Source: UJ101 sp965262705 | GTDB taxonomy: Bacteria; Bacteroidota; Bacteroidia; Flavobacteriales; UJ101 | NCBI GenBank assembly: GCA_965262705.1 | Contig: OZ253556.1 | Span: forward strand, 1,860,001-1,924,000 | Direction of reading: 5' to 3' | DNA length: 64,000 nucleotides | Part shown: piece after piece, positions 35,667-44,583 of the stretch | Position numbering within the stretch: position 1 is the stretch's first letter | Layout of the letters: each line of letters begins with the position of its first letter | Position numbers and translations under genes: made by a program | The notes under the pieces: generated by a model | The model's database searches: none | Told to the model about the DNA's origin: nothing | The model's input: only the letters and a program-made list of their open reading frames with translations

Positions 35667-37109
35667 ATGAAAAGAAGACAATTTTTAGTAAAAAATAGTG
35701 TACTTCTTGGTGGCTTAGGTATATCTTCCGTTTTACCATTGTATGCCGACACATTATTTTTGAATAAAAAATATATTCCTAACCGGCCTAAACCCGAAGA
35801 AAGGAAATTCACAAGCCGCGCAGTAGAGCAATTAATACAAGAAATAAAAAAGGTTGTATCCGATAAGGAACTAGCCTGGATGTTTGAAAATTGCTACCCC
35901 AATACCTTAGATACGACTGTAGATTATGAAATCATCAATGAGAAACCAGATACTTTTATTATTACCGGTGATATTGATGCCATGTGGCTGCGAGATTCAA
36001 CTGCACAAGTATGGCCTTACTTACCACTGATAAAAAAAGATGAAAAGTTGAAAAATTTGGTTTGGGGCTTGATTAATCGCCAGGCAAAATGTATTGTTAA
36101 AGACCCCTATGCTAATGCTTTTTATAAAGATTTACAGAAAGAATCTGATTGGAAAGAAGACCTTCCAAAAACTGTTCCGGGAGTTCACGAGAGAAAATGG
36201 GAAGTTGATTCACTATGCTACAGCATTCGATTGGCATATCATTATTACCAATTAACCGGAGACAAAAATCCGTTTGATAAAAATTGGGAAAAAGCTGCCC
36301 GCTTAATTGTTAAAACATTTAAAACCGAGCAACGAAAAGACGGAAAATCGCCTTATTATTTTATTAGGAAAACCACTGCAATGATCGATGCGCCTATTTT
36401 CAATGGAACAGGAAGACCGATAAAGCCAACGGGAATGATTTGCTCAATGTTTCGCCCTTCAGACGATGCTACACTTTTTCCTTATTTGATCCCTTCTAAT
36501 ATTTTTGCGGTTATATCATTGCGCCAACTCGCAGAAATTTATCGTAAGGTTATCAATGATCCAAACTTTTCCAATGAATGTTCAAAATTGGCAGATGAAG
36601 TAGAAACCGGAATAAAAAAGTATGGGACTGCTCATCGTCCTAATTTTGGTGAAATTTATGCTTATGAAGTAGATGGGTTTGGTAACCAGTCATTTATGGA
36701 TGATGCTAATGTTCCTTCTTTGATGTCTTTAGCCTATTTGGATGCAAGTAAAGCAGATGCCCCGATCTATAAAAATACCCGAAAATTTTTGTTAAGCGAT
36801 TGGAATCCCTACTTTCTAAAAGGAAAAGTTGCTGAAGGGCAAGCATGCCCGCATACTGGAAAAGACAAAATATGGCCCATGGGCATTATACTTCGAGCCA
36901 TGACAAGTAAGAATCAGGAAGAGATAATTCACTGTCTTCACATGTTGAAAAATACGCATGCCGGCACAGGATTTATGCATGAGGCATTTGATAAAGACGA
37001 TGCGACGAAATTTACCCGTTTATGGTTTGCGTGGGCAAACACCCTTTTTGGGGAGTTGATTATTAAGATTTACCATGAGAGAAGAGCAATGCTTTCAAAG
37101 ATATTTTAA
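35667..37109 (+). CDS. Glycoside hydrolase family 125 exo-alpha-1,6-mannosidase
   Basis: 480 residues. The GH125 (formerly DUF1237) signature includes ITGDIDAMWLRDSTAQVWPY (about 98-117), VDSLCYSIRLAYHYYQLTGD, FNGTGRPIKPTGMICSMFRPSDDA and NTHAGTGFMHEAFDKDDATKFTR. The family removes terminal alpha-1,6-mannose from N-glycan or mannan chains. The N-terminus MKRRQFLVKNSVLLGG is Tat-like and then hydrophobic, so export to the periplasm is expected. There are no other mannosidases or a SusCD pair next to it; it stands alone between repeats. Confidence 0.9.
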   Translation: MKRRQFLVKNSVLLGGLGISSVLPLYADTLFLNKKYIPNRPKPEERKFTSRAVEQLIQEIKKVVSDKELAWMFENCYPNTLDTTVDYEIINEKPDTFIITGDIDAMWLRDSTAQVWPYLPLIKKDEKLKNLVWGLINRQAKCIVKDPYANAFYKDLQKESDWKEDLPKTVPGVHERKWEVDSLCYSIRLAYHYYQLTGDKNPFDKNWEKAARLIVKTFKTEQRKDGKSPYYFIRKTTAMIDAPIFNGTGRPIKPTGMICSMFRPSDDATLFPYLIPSNIFAVISLRQLAEIYRKVINDPNFSNECSKLADEVETGIKKYGTAHRPNFGEIYAYEVDGFGNQSFMDDANVPSLMSLAYLDASKADAPIYKNTRKFLLSDWNPYFLKGKVAEGQACPHTGKDKIWPMGIILRAMTSKNQEEIIHCLHMLKNTHAGTGFMHEAFDKDDATKFTRLWFAWANTLFGELIIKIYHERRAMLSKIF

Positions 37110-37156
37110 ACTTAAGCGATCACTATAGGTATTTTATGTGATTTTAGTTAAAGCGC

Positions 37157-37232
37157 TTGTAGAGGATTTAAGAGATTGATACCTTTGCAAAAAGTGCTTT
37201 AGCAAATCAACTTCAAGTCAGCGTAAGCTAAA
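37157..37232 (+). promoter_or_regulatory. Candidate promoter within a repeat relic, upstream of 37259
   Basis: TTG (37157-37159), a 20-bp spacer and TACCTTTG (37180-37187) fit the Bacteroidota promoter form. The -7 box is part of a decayed GAGACC terminus (ACCTTTGCAAAAAGTGC). A TCAAGTCAGCGTAAGCTAAA word follows (37213-37232). If used, it would give the aminotransferase a leader of about 65 bases. Confidence 0.4.
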
Positions 37233-37258
37233 GGCATCTTTATTTTTAATCTGTGCGG

Positions 37259-38383
37259 ATGAATGTAAAAGAAAAAATCTGGCTAGCATCGCCTCATATG
37301 GGAGGGGATGAACTTCATTATATCAAGGAAGCCTTTGATACAAACTGGATAGCCCCCTTAGGACCTAATATAAGCGCTTTAGAAAGAACGATAGAGAACT
37401 ATACCGGCTGCAGGCATGCGGCAGTTTTAAGTTCGGGAACATCAGCCATCCATCTGTCGCTTGTTTTATCTAACGTTTCGGCAGGAGATGAGGTGTTTTG
37501 CTCCTCCTTTACTTTTTCAGCTTCCGCTAACCCGATAGTTTATCAAGGGGCTACCCCTGTTTTTATCGATTCAGAGTCAGAAACCTGGAATATGTCTCCT
37601 GAATTATTAGAAGAAGCGGTTAAAGATCGAATCCGTAAAGGGAAAAAGCCTAAAGCAGTTATTTTGGTTCATCTATATGGCATGCCGGCAAAAATAGATG
37701 AGATTATGAATATTTGTAATCAATATGACCTTATTTTGATAGAAGATTCTGCAGAAGCTCTGGGATCAATGTATCGAGGAAAGGCGGTCGGAACGTTTGG
37801 TAAATTTGGTATTTTTTCTTTTAATGGAAATAAAATTATTACCACCTCTGGTGGTGGGGCGCTTATTTCTTCTGATGAAAAAGCGGTAGAAAAAGCCCGA
37901 TTCTTGGCTACACAAGCCCGTGATAAAGCGCCTCATTACCAGCACTCTCAAATTGGGTATAACTATCGTATGAGTAATATATGCGCCGGCATTGGGCGTG
38001 GACAATTTGAAGTTTTAAATGAGCGTATTGTCCAAAAACGTTCTATTTATGAACGATATAAGAAAGAATTTAGCAGTATAGATAAAATAGGTTTTATTGA
38101 TGAGCCGCCAGATTCTTTTTCAAACCGCTGGTTAACGACCATTCTTGTACAATCTAAGAATATAACGAGAGAAACCATTCGCATAGCATTGGAAAAAGAA
38201 AACATAGAGGCACGCCCTTTATGGAAGCCTATGCATTTGCAGCCTGTTTTTGAAGAATATCCGTGTTACGAAAATGGGACTTCAGCCGGGTTATTCAAAA
38301 AAGGACTTTGCTTACCTTCGGATACTAAAATGATTGAAAAAGATCAAAAACGCGTTATAAATTATGTTAAAAGTTTATTATAA
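37259..38383 (+). CDS. DegT/DnrJ/EryC1 family sugar aminotransferase
   Basis: PLP-dependent aminotransferase of 374 residues from the ATG at 37259. The GTG at 37253 is an alternative two codons upstream. It acts on nucleotide-linked keto-sugars. The motifs SSGTSAIHL, EDSAEALGS and FSFNGNKIITTSGGG, with the PLP lysine in GNK, are clear, and GYNYRMSN follows. It is PglE/LegC-like. The next gene encodes a UDP-sugar 4,6-dehydratase whose 4-keto product is the expected substrate, and the two overlap by 20 bases. Confidence 0.92.
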   Translation: MNVKEKIWLASPHMGGDELHYIKEAFDTNWIAPLGPNISALERTIENYTGCRHAAVLSSGTSAIHLSLVLSNVSAGDEVFCSSFTFSASANPIVYQGATPVFIDSESETWNMSPELLEEAVKDRIRKGKKPKAVILVHLYGMPAKIDEIMNICNQYDLILIEDSAEALGSMYRGKAVGTFGKFGIFSFNGNKIITTSGGGALISSDEKAVEKARFLATQARDKAPHYQHSQIGYNYRMSNICAGIGRGQFEVLNERIVQKRSIYERYKKEFSSIDKIGFIDEPPDSFSNRWLTTILVQSKNITRETIRIALEKENIEARPLWKPMHLQPVFEEYPCYENGTSAGLFKKGLCLPSDTKMIEKDQKRVINYVKSLL

Positions 38384-40352
38384 ATTTGTACAAACTTGTT
38401 TTACTAATTTGATTAAACAAATATTAAATAAATACGCCACAAGATATTTATCCGCTCGGATTATTTTGTTATTCGATTTAATACTCGTTTTCATTTTATA
38501 TATTTTTTCGTTTCTTTTGCGCTATCAATTTAATTTTAAATTGTTAGAAGATGAAAATTATGAATTTTATATTGGATGGAGTGGGTTAATAAAAAAGTCT
38601 TTATTCATAGCGGGCATCTATGGAATTTATTTTTTATATTTTAAACCGTATCGTAATATTCTTCGACACACTACACCATACGAAGTTTATATTATCTTAA
38701 AATCTTGTTTTTTTACTCTTTTAACTTTGCTATGTTTTTCTATAGGGTTATACTTTTTATATAATAAATATCTTATTCATCACCGGGACTCTTTTTTATA
38801 CTTACCTAAAATTGTTTCCATTATACATTGCTTATTTGTTATTCATTTATTATTAATTTATCGAATCATAATTAAAGAATCTTTTACAAGATACGTTAAA
38901 AATAAAGTGGTTAATCGTATTAAAGTTATCATCTACGGAGCGGGGTCTTCTGGAAGGATTACTATGAATGCATTGAAAAATGACACAAGCACGATTTATA
39001 ATATTATCGGATTTATTGATGATGATCCTAATAAAGTCAACAAAAAGATTGATCAATATACCGTTTTTAAGCCAGCAATAGGATTTGAAAAAATAGTAGA
39101 TAAAAAGGTCGATCAAATGATTATTGCTATTCAAGACATAAAAGATTCCAAAAAAAGAGAGATTATTAATCGGTGTTTAAAATTAAATATATATGTAAAA
39201 AATGTTCCGCCGATTCATCATTGGATAGAGGGTAAATTAACAGCACACCAGATTAGACCTGTAAAAGTTGAAGACCTATTGGGGCGGGTACCCATTGAAC
39301 TAAACAATCAAAATATATCGAATGAAATAAATCAAAAAATTGTTTTAGTATCAGGAGCTGCGGGTTCTATAGGTTCTGAAATAGTTCGACAACTTATTCA
39401 TTTTAAACCGAAGAGAATTATTGCGATTGATCAAGCTGAATCTTTATTATATGATTTACAAACTGAAATTAAAATAAATTATTCGGAGCTATTTTATTTA
39501 ATTGATTTTATCGTAGCTAATATAAATGATAGAGAACCTATCAATAAGTTATTTAAACAATATAAGCCTGATATAGTGTATCACTCGGCGGCATATAAGC
39601 ATGTTCCGTTAATGGAACAATTCCCTTTTGAAGCTTTTTATACAAATATTCTTGGAACAAAAAAGTTGGCGGATTTAGCATTAGAGAATCATTGCATTAA
39701 ATTTGTTATGATTTCGACTGACAAAGCAGTTAATCCTACAAACGTAATGGGCGCTAGCAAGCGAATTGCTGAGATATACATCCGAAGTCTGCAAGAGGAA
39801 TATAGTAAAACACAATTTATAACTACTCGTTTCGGAAACGTCTTAGGTTCAAATGGTTCAGTTATTCCACTATTCAGAAAACAAATAGAAAAAGGGGGGC
39901 CTGTTACCTTAACCCATAAGGATATCACTCGTTATTTTATGACAATTTCTGAAGCATGTAACCTGGTATTAGAGGCTGGCGCTATGGGTAGAGGAGGGGA
40001 GATATTTGTTTTTGATATGGGAAAACAAGTCAAAATATATGATCTAGCGGTAAATATTATTAAGCTTTCCGGATTTGAGCCTTTTAAAGATATTGATATT
40101 GAGGAAATCGGGCTAAGACCCGGAGAGAAATTATATGAAGAACTTTTACATTCAGAAGAAAACACATTGCCCACGCATCATCCTAAAATTTTAAAGTCTA
40201 AAGTTAAAGGACAAGATTATAAGATGGTAAATCAACTTATAGCAAAAATGCAAAACTTATCAAGAGAAGATGAGTTCCAATTAATTAGCTTTATGAAAGT
40301 TTTAGTCCTTGAGTATAAAAGTAATAATTCAAGATTTGAGAAAATAGATTAG
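38364..40352 (+). CDS. Membrane-bound UDP-GlcNAc 4,6-dehydratase (PglF/WbpM/CapD type)
   Basis: 662 residues. About four membrane helices occupy residues 30-170. A CoA-binding-like Rossmann domain follows (VIIYGAGSSGR). The catalytic SDR domain begins VLVSGAAGSIGSEIVRQL. As in this family, the usual SDR tyrosine is replaced by methionine in NVMGASKR, and STDKAVNP is conserved. It makes the 4-keto-6-deoxy sugar that the upstream aminotransferase would convert to an amino sugar. The start overlaps that gene by 20 bases; a later start before the first helix cannot be excluded. Confidence 0.93.
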   Translation: MLKVYYKFVQTCFTNLIKQILNKYATRYLSARIILLFDLILVFILYIFSFLLRYQFNFKLLEDENYEFYIGWSGLIKKSLFIAGIYGIYFLYFKPYRNILRHTTPYEVYIILKSCFFTLLTLLCFSIGLYFLYNKYLIHHRDSFLYLPKIVSIIHCLFVIHLLLIYRIIIKESFTRYVKNKVVNRIKVIIYGAGSSGRITMNALKNDTSTIYNIIGFIDDDPNKVNKKIDQYTVFKPAIGFEKIVDKKVDQMIIAIQDIKDSKKREIINRCLKLNIYVKNVPPIHHWIEGKLTAHQIRPVKVEDLLGRVPIELNNQNISNEINQKIVLVSGAAGSIGSEIVRQLIHFKPKRIIAIDQAESLLYDLQTEIKINYSELFYLIDFIVANINDREPINKLFKQYKPDIVYHSAAYKHVPLMEQFPFEAFYTNILGTKKLADLALENHCIKFVMISTDKAVNPTNVMGASKRIAEIYIRSLQEEYSKTQFITTRFGNVLGSNGSVIPLFRKQIEKGGPVTLTHKDITRYFMTISEACNLVLEAGAMGRGGEIFVFDMGKQVKIYDLAVNIIKLSGFEPFKDIDIEEIGLRPGEKLYEELLHSEENTLPTHHPKILKSKVKGQDYKMVNQLIAKMQNLSREDEFQLISFMKVLVLEYKSNNSRFEKID

Positions 40353-40373
40353 AAAAAGAAAATTTAAATATTA

Positions 40374-40381
40374 TATATTTG
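40374..40381 (+). promoter_or_regulatory. Candidate -7 box upstream of the Wza-like gene
   Basis: TATATTTG fits TAnnTTTG, 14 bp before the ATG at 40396. No good -33 box lies at the right distance, so this is tentative. Confidence 0.35.
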
Positions 40382-40395
40382 CGCATATTTTTTTG

Positions 40396-41202
40396 ATGAA
40401 AAAGTTACAGACAAAAAATACACTTCTACCCTTTATTATATTATTGCTTGCACAATCTTGTATCCCTGTTCGACATTTGAAACCTTTTATTGATGAAAAA
40501 GATGTTGTGCTAACTCAAGAAGGTTACATAGCAACGAATAAACAGCCTTATAAAGTAAAGATAGGCGATGAAATAAAAATCAAAATATTAGCAGATGATC
40601 CTAATCTGGTAAAATATCTTGGTAGAGAATTTTCTGATAGTACCGTATCAACCGCATCATCAGATACGCGGGGTACAGAGAATTTTAAGGGCAGGGTTGT
40701 CGATCAAGAAGGTTATATTCAAATGCCGAGGTTAGGGAGGATGTACGTAAAAGGAAAGACCTTCAAAGAAATCGCTGATGAGGTTGAGAAGCTATTAAAG
40801 AAGCTATATAAAGGGGAGACGAACATAAAAGTAGGTTTAATATCTTATACATTTTATATTGCAGGCGAGGTCGGTCAGTCAAGGCAATATAATTCTTATA
40901 GGCAATTAAATTTAATGGAGGCATTGACCATGAGTGGTAACTTGCCTTTAACAGCTGACCGAAGTAATATAAGAGTTTTTAAAAAAGAGGATAATGGCTA
41001 TCGGTTGGTAAAACTTGATTTAAATAAAATGTCAACGATTAACTTAAGTGAATTTTATATTGATAATAATGACATTATTCAAGTGGACCCTATTAAAACT
41101 AAAACACTAGGAATAGGCACTAGTGCATTGGGCACCATGCTTACGATTACTTCTTTTATTACAAGTATGGTAACCTTTTTTATCTTTATAAAAAGACTAT
41201 AA
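40396..41202 (+). CDS. Polysaccharide export lipoprotein (Wza/OPX family)
   Basis: 268 residues from the ATG at 40396 (a TTG sits one codon before). The lipoprotein signal ends LLLAQSC, lipidated cysteine about residue 22. A polysaccharide export (Poly_export) domain follows with YKVKIGDEIKIKI. A SLBB-type segment contains YIAGEVGQSRQY and LNLMEALTMSGNL. There is one C-terminal hydrophobic helix, as in Wza proteins whose C-terminus crosses the outer membrane. It pairs with the Wzc-like kinase 52 bp downstream. Confidence 0.92.
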   Translation: MKKLQTKNTLLPFIILLLAQSCIPVRHLKPFIDEKDVVLTQEGYIATNKQPYKVKIGDEIKIKILADDPNLVKYLGREFSDSTVSTASSDTRGTENFKGRVVDQEGYIQMPRLGRMYVKGKTFKEIADEVEKLLKKLYKGETNIKVGLISYTFYIAGEVGQSRQYNSYRQLNLMEALTMSGNLPLTADRSNIRVFKKEDNGYRLVKLDLNKMSTINLSEFYIDNNDIIQVDPIKTKTLGIGTSALGTMLTITSFITSMVTFFIFIKRL

Positions 41203-41254
41203 ATTCAGAATACATAGATAACCTTATAGAGGGTCTAAAAACTTACTAATCCAA

Positions 41255-43660
41255 ATGAGTGAAAATATTGTAAACAATCAATCTGAGCAATTTGAAAGTA
41301 TTTTTGAGTTTGAGTTTATCCGTTTCTTTTCTCGATTCATTAAAAATATTATTTTTTTAATTATATTTTTGGTTATAGGATTGATTATCTCGTATTTAGT
41401 AAACCGGTACTCTTCAAATACATATTTAGTAAGTTCCAAGTTGTATTTCAAGGATAATACCGGTAATCCTTTTACTACAAATACAGGAATTAATCTTATA
41501 TGGGGTGATGATTCGGATAAAGTTAATTTTATAAAAAATACTATCACTACTCGCCCACACCTTGATAAAGTAGTCAAAAAACTAAATTTAGATATTGAGG
41601 TTTATCGCGTAGGAAAAGCAGTAGAATCAAAAATATATAAGGAAGAAATACCCTTTAACATTATCAAAAAAAATAAATATGCCTACACCGATAAGCCTTT
41701 TAACTTTGACTTGTCTTATAAAGACAATAAAATAAACATTAATTATGAAGGAAAAGAGATTTATGTAGAGAACAATTCCTACTTTAAGATAAATGGAATT
41801 GATTTTATTCTTAATATTACCCAACCACATTTATTTGCTGCCTATCCCTATCGGGTTACTGTTGATAATTACATGAACAAAACGAGTGCTATACGGGATA
41901 GGTTTTTGATAAAATCTGAAAAGAATTCTTCTATAATTGATATTAGTTTTGAAGGAGACAATCAATTAGAATTAATTGATATAATAAATACCTCAAATCA
42001 AGTTCTAATTGACAGCAGATTAGAAAAATCAAATTATCTAGCCAATAAAACTATTGAATACATTGATGAACAATTAAAACGGTTCAGCAAGCAAATAGAT
42101 AGTACCTCTAACGCACTAGGTAAAATAAAAAAGCAAAACAAAATTATTAGCCTAGATAACCAAATTGGAAATATACAGGCGGATATGACACGATATAGAA
42201 GTGATGAATATGAATTGGAAAAAAAAATAAATATTCTTCGTGGATTTCAAAAAACCCTAAGTTATACGAACGTACAACAACTTTTAATTCCTTCTATAAT
42301 TGATATTTCAGATACTAATCTTACCAGCTATGTAAGGCAACTGAGTGATTTATATCAACAACGTGGACAAATGTTAGAAACATTGACTGAACAACATCCT
42401 GACGTCATTAAATTAGATTTTAAAATAAACAATACGAAGAAACTAGCTAAAAACGCTGCGCTTAATTTAATGAAACAATTAAATACTAAGCTTAATCAAA
42501 TCAGGGGGAAAATTGGCAATACAAGAAGTAAAATAGCAAAACTACCTGACGATGAAATAGAATATATCAACACGGATGTCTTTGTCCAATTCAACCGGCA
42601 ACAATACGGGCGCTTACTCGAAAAAAAAACAAATGCGGAACTTTTTCTTGTAGGAAATATACCAGATTTAGAAGTTATGGAACCTGCTGTATTAATTGAT
42701 GTAATTAGGACAGCACCTAATAAAAAGTTAAACGTAATTATTGGTATCTTGTTGCCTATATTACTTTACTTATTATTAATTTTAATACTCGAAATATTAG
42801 ACGCCAAGGTTAGAACAATTAATGATGTAGTTAAAAAAACCAAAATACCCTTAATCTCAATACTTGGAAGTGCAAAAAACCATGTTAGTTCTTTAGTTGT
42901 ACTTGATCATCCAAAATCATCAATAGCAGAGGCTTTTAGAGCATTGCGCTCGAATATTCAGTTTTTATTCACAAAAAGAGATAATTCAAGGAATAAAACC
43001 ATTCTCACTACTTCTACGATTGGAGGCGAAGGAAAAACCTTTATAGCTATGAATATCGCATCTGTCCTATCATTAAGTAATAAAAAAACAATTCTAATCG
43101 GGATGGACTTACGAAAACCTAGGATATTTGGAGATTTCGGTATTAAAAACGATATTGGGCTCACCAATTATCTTATTGGACAAAAAAATAAAACTGAAAT
43201 TATTCAACCTACTAAAATCTCTTCGCTTAGTATTATTACCGCCGGCCCCATTCCTCCCAATCCTTCTGAGTTATTAATGGGCAAAGCACTGGATACCCTA
43301 ATCGAAGAACTAAAGCAAGAATATGACTACATAGTGTTAGATACACCTCCTGTGGGTCTGGTATCTGATGCTCTTGAATTAATGAAGTTTACAGATGTTA
43401 ATATATACGTAGTTCGTCATAATTATTCTTTTAGAAATTCTATAGGATTGATATCAAACAAATTTGATAAAGGAGAAATAAAGAATGTTGGGATTGTAAT
43501 CAATGATTTTAAAGTATCCGGAAAAAATGGCTATGGCTATGGCTATGGCTATGGCTATGGCTATGGCTATGGCTATGGCTATTTTGAAGAAGATGAGACG
43601 TATAAAAAATACGGTGGTGCTTTAGAAAAAATCAAAAGTCTTTTCAAGAGACGTAAATAG
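41255..43660 (+). CDS. Wzc-like chain-length regulator and BY-type tyrosine kinase
   Basis: 801 residues. The Wzz-type periplasmic domain is bounded by membrane helices at about 30-50 and 492-512, with coiled coil at about 265-455. The cytoplasmic BY-kinase has Walker A GGEGKT (590-595), Walker A-prime LIGMDLRKPR and Walker B YIVLDTPPVG (about 692). The C-terminal tyrosine cluster consists of nine Gly-Tyr pairs (759-776), encoded by nine tandem GGCTAT units. The family autophosphorylates these tyrosines to control polymer length and export. The gene is followed ten bases later by a phosphoglycosyl transferase. Confidence 0.95.
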   Translation: MSENIVNNQSEQFESIFEFEFIRFFSRFIKNIIFLIIFLVIGLIISYLVNRYSSNTYLVSSKLYFKDNTGNPFTTNTGINLIWGDDSDKVNFIKNTITTRPHLDKVVKKLNLDIEVYRVGKAVESKIYKEEIPFNIIKKNKYAYTDKPFNFDLSYKDNKININYEGKEIYVENNSYFKINGIDFILNITQPHLFAAYPYRVTVDNYMNKTSAIRDRFLIKSEKNSSIIDISFEGDNQLELIDIINTSNQVLIDSRLEKSNYLANKTIEYIDEQLKRFSKQIDSTSNALGKIKKQNKIISLDNQIGNIQADMTRYRSDEYELEKKINILRGFQKTLSYTNVQQLLIPSIIDISDTNLTSYVRQLSDLYQQRGQMLETLTEQHPDVIKLDFKINNTKKLAKNAALNLMKQLNTKLNQIRGKIGNTRSKIAKLPDDEIEYINTDVFVQFNRQQYGRLLEKKTNAELFLVGNIPDLEVMEPAVLIDVIRTAPNKKLNVIIGILLPILLYLLLILILEILDAKVRTINDVVKKTKIPLISILGSAKNHVSSLVVLDHPKSSIAEAFRALRSNIQFLFTKRDNSRNKTILTTSTIGGEGKTFIAMNIASVLSLSNKKTILIGMDLRKPRIFGDFGIKNDIGLTNYLIGQKNKTEIIQPTKISSLSIITAGPIPPNPSELLMGKALDTLIEELKQEYDYIVLDTPPVGLVSDALELMKFTDVNIYVVRHNYSFRNSIGLISNKFDKGEIKNVGIVINDFKVSGKNGYGYGYGYGYGYGYGYGYFEEDETYKKYGGALEKIKSLFKRRK
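43529..43582 (+). repeat. Microsatellite (GGCTAT)9 in the kinase tail
   Basis: Nine perfect, uninterrupted hexamers, 54 bp, encoding (Gly-Tyr)9. Slippage by whole units would change the number of tail tyrosines without breaking the frame. Confidence 0.98.
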
Positions 43661-43669
43661 AAAACGGGG

Positions 43670-44296
43670 TTGATTTTTAAGATTATTTTTGACTATCTTT
43701 TAGCTATATTTCTACTTACAGTTTTAGGGTGGATTATTCTGTTACTATTAATTCTTTCTTTTTTTGAAACAAAAAAATGGGGGTTTTATAAGCAAGAGCG
43801 TATTGGGAAAAACGGAAAGTTTTTTCTTATACTTAAAATTAGAACAATGACTCATATATTTAAAGATGAATGCCTTACAAAAGAAAGTGCTGATAAACGA
43901 ATTACTTGTTTAGGTAAGAAAATAAGAAAATATAAATTGGACGAACTTCCACAATTAATAAATATTTTAAAAGGTCAAATGTCTTTTGTAGGTCCTCGCC
44001 CTGATATAAAAGGTTATGCGGATAAATTGAGTAAAGAAAATGATATAATATTATCTATAAAGCCGGGGCTTACCTCTCCTGCTACCTTAAAATACCGAAA
44101 TGAAGAAGCGCTATTGACTAAAGTAAAAAACCCGAGAGAGTATAATGATAAAATTATTTGGCCAGATAAAATAAGAATGAATAAAGAATACGTAGAAAAT
44201 TGGTCTTTCAAAACCGATTTATACACGCTATATAAAACATTTATTGCGTTATTATTGAGTCCAAAGAAAGACAAAAAAAATGCGAATTTTAGTTAG
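43670..44296 (+). CDS. Initiating phosphoglycosyl transferase (bacterial sugar transferase, PglC/WcaJ-like)
   Basis: 208 residues. It transfers a sugar-1-phosphate to undecaprenyl phosphate to start glycan assembly. The single N-terminal hydrophobic segment and the motifs FKQERIGKNGKFF-like, KLDELPQLINILKG (with the catalytic Asp-Glu pair) and MSFVGPRPD identify the monotopic family. The reading frame has no ATG before the conserved region, and TTG at 43670 is the only plausible start, ten bases after the kinase gene. It closes the glycan block; no glycosyltransferase, polymerase or flippase follows. Confidence 0.9.
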   Translation: MIFKIIFDYLLAIFLLTVLGWIILLLLILSFFETKKWGFYKQERIGKNGKFFLILKIRTMTHIFKDECLTKESADKRITCLGKKIRKYKLDELPQLINILKGQMSFVGPRPDIKGYADKLSKENDIILSIKPGLTSPATLKYRNEEALLTKVKNPREYNDKIIWPDKIRMNKEYVENWSFKTDLYTLYKTFIALLLSPKKDKKNANFS

Positions 44297-44303
44297 CGCT
44301 TAT

Positions 44304-44365
44304 CTACAACTGCTAAAGTACTCTTTGCAACGGTCTCACATTTATCATGCGTTAAAGGTCTTATT
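44304..44365. repeat. Partial GAGACC terminus beside copy 8
   Basis: GTACTCTTTGCAACGGTCTC (44319-44338) is an isolated terminus in minus orientation. It is followed by TTAAAGGTCTTATT, which resembles the sequence to the right of copy 8. This suggests nested insertion or partial deletion. Confidence 0.5.
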
Positions 44366-44529
44366 GAGACCGTTGTAAAAAGCACGCTAACAAAAAAATG
44401 CAACGCCCGATAAAAATTAAATACCGGAGCAACCTTTTGGTTGTGAGGATTTTAATTTTTTGGGAAGGAAGCAGTTCGAAGTTAGATGCTTTCTTTTTCA
44501 TACTTTTTTATGTGTTCTGCAAAGGTCTC
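44366..44529 (+). mobile_element. GAGACC element, copy 8 with 5-bp target duplication
   Basis: A 164-bp copy, GAGACCGTTGTAAAAAGCAC to TGCAAAGGTCTC. Both flanks are TTATT (44361-44365 and 44530-44534). The complementary strand encodes a 46-47-residue open frame (MKKKASNFELLPSQKIK...). The hairpin has loop TTTT instead of TAAT. Confidence 0.85.
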
Positions 44530-44568
44530 TTATTTTATAAAAAGCCTCAGTGTTAGAGCGAAAATTCA

Positions 44569-44576
44569 TATATTTG
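44569..44576 (+). promoter_or_regulatory. Candidate -7 box of parE
   Basis: TATATTTG fits TAnnTTTG and ends seven bases before the ATG at 44584, so the mRNA would be leaderless or nearly so. No clear -33 TTTG is present. Confidence 0.4.
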
Positions 44577-44583
44577 TTGCTTG

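Noticed and set aside
43529..43582. On/off phase variation by the GGCTAT repeat
   Set aside because: The unit is six bases, so changes keep the frame; only tail length can vary.
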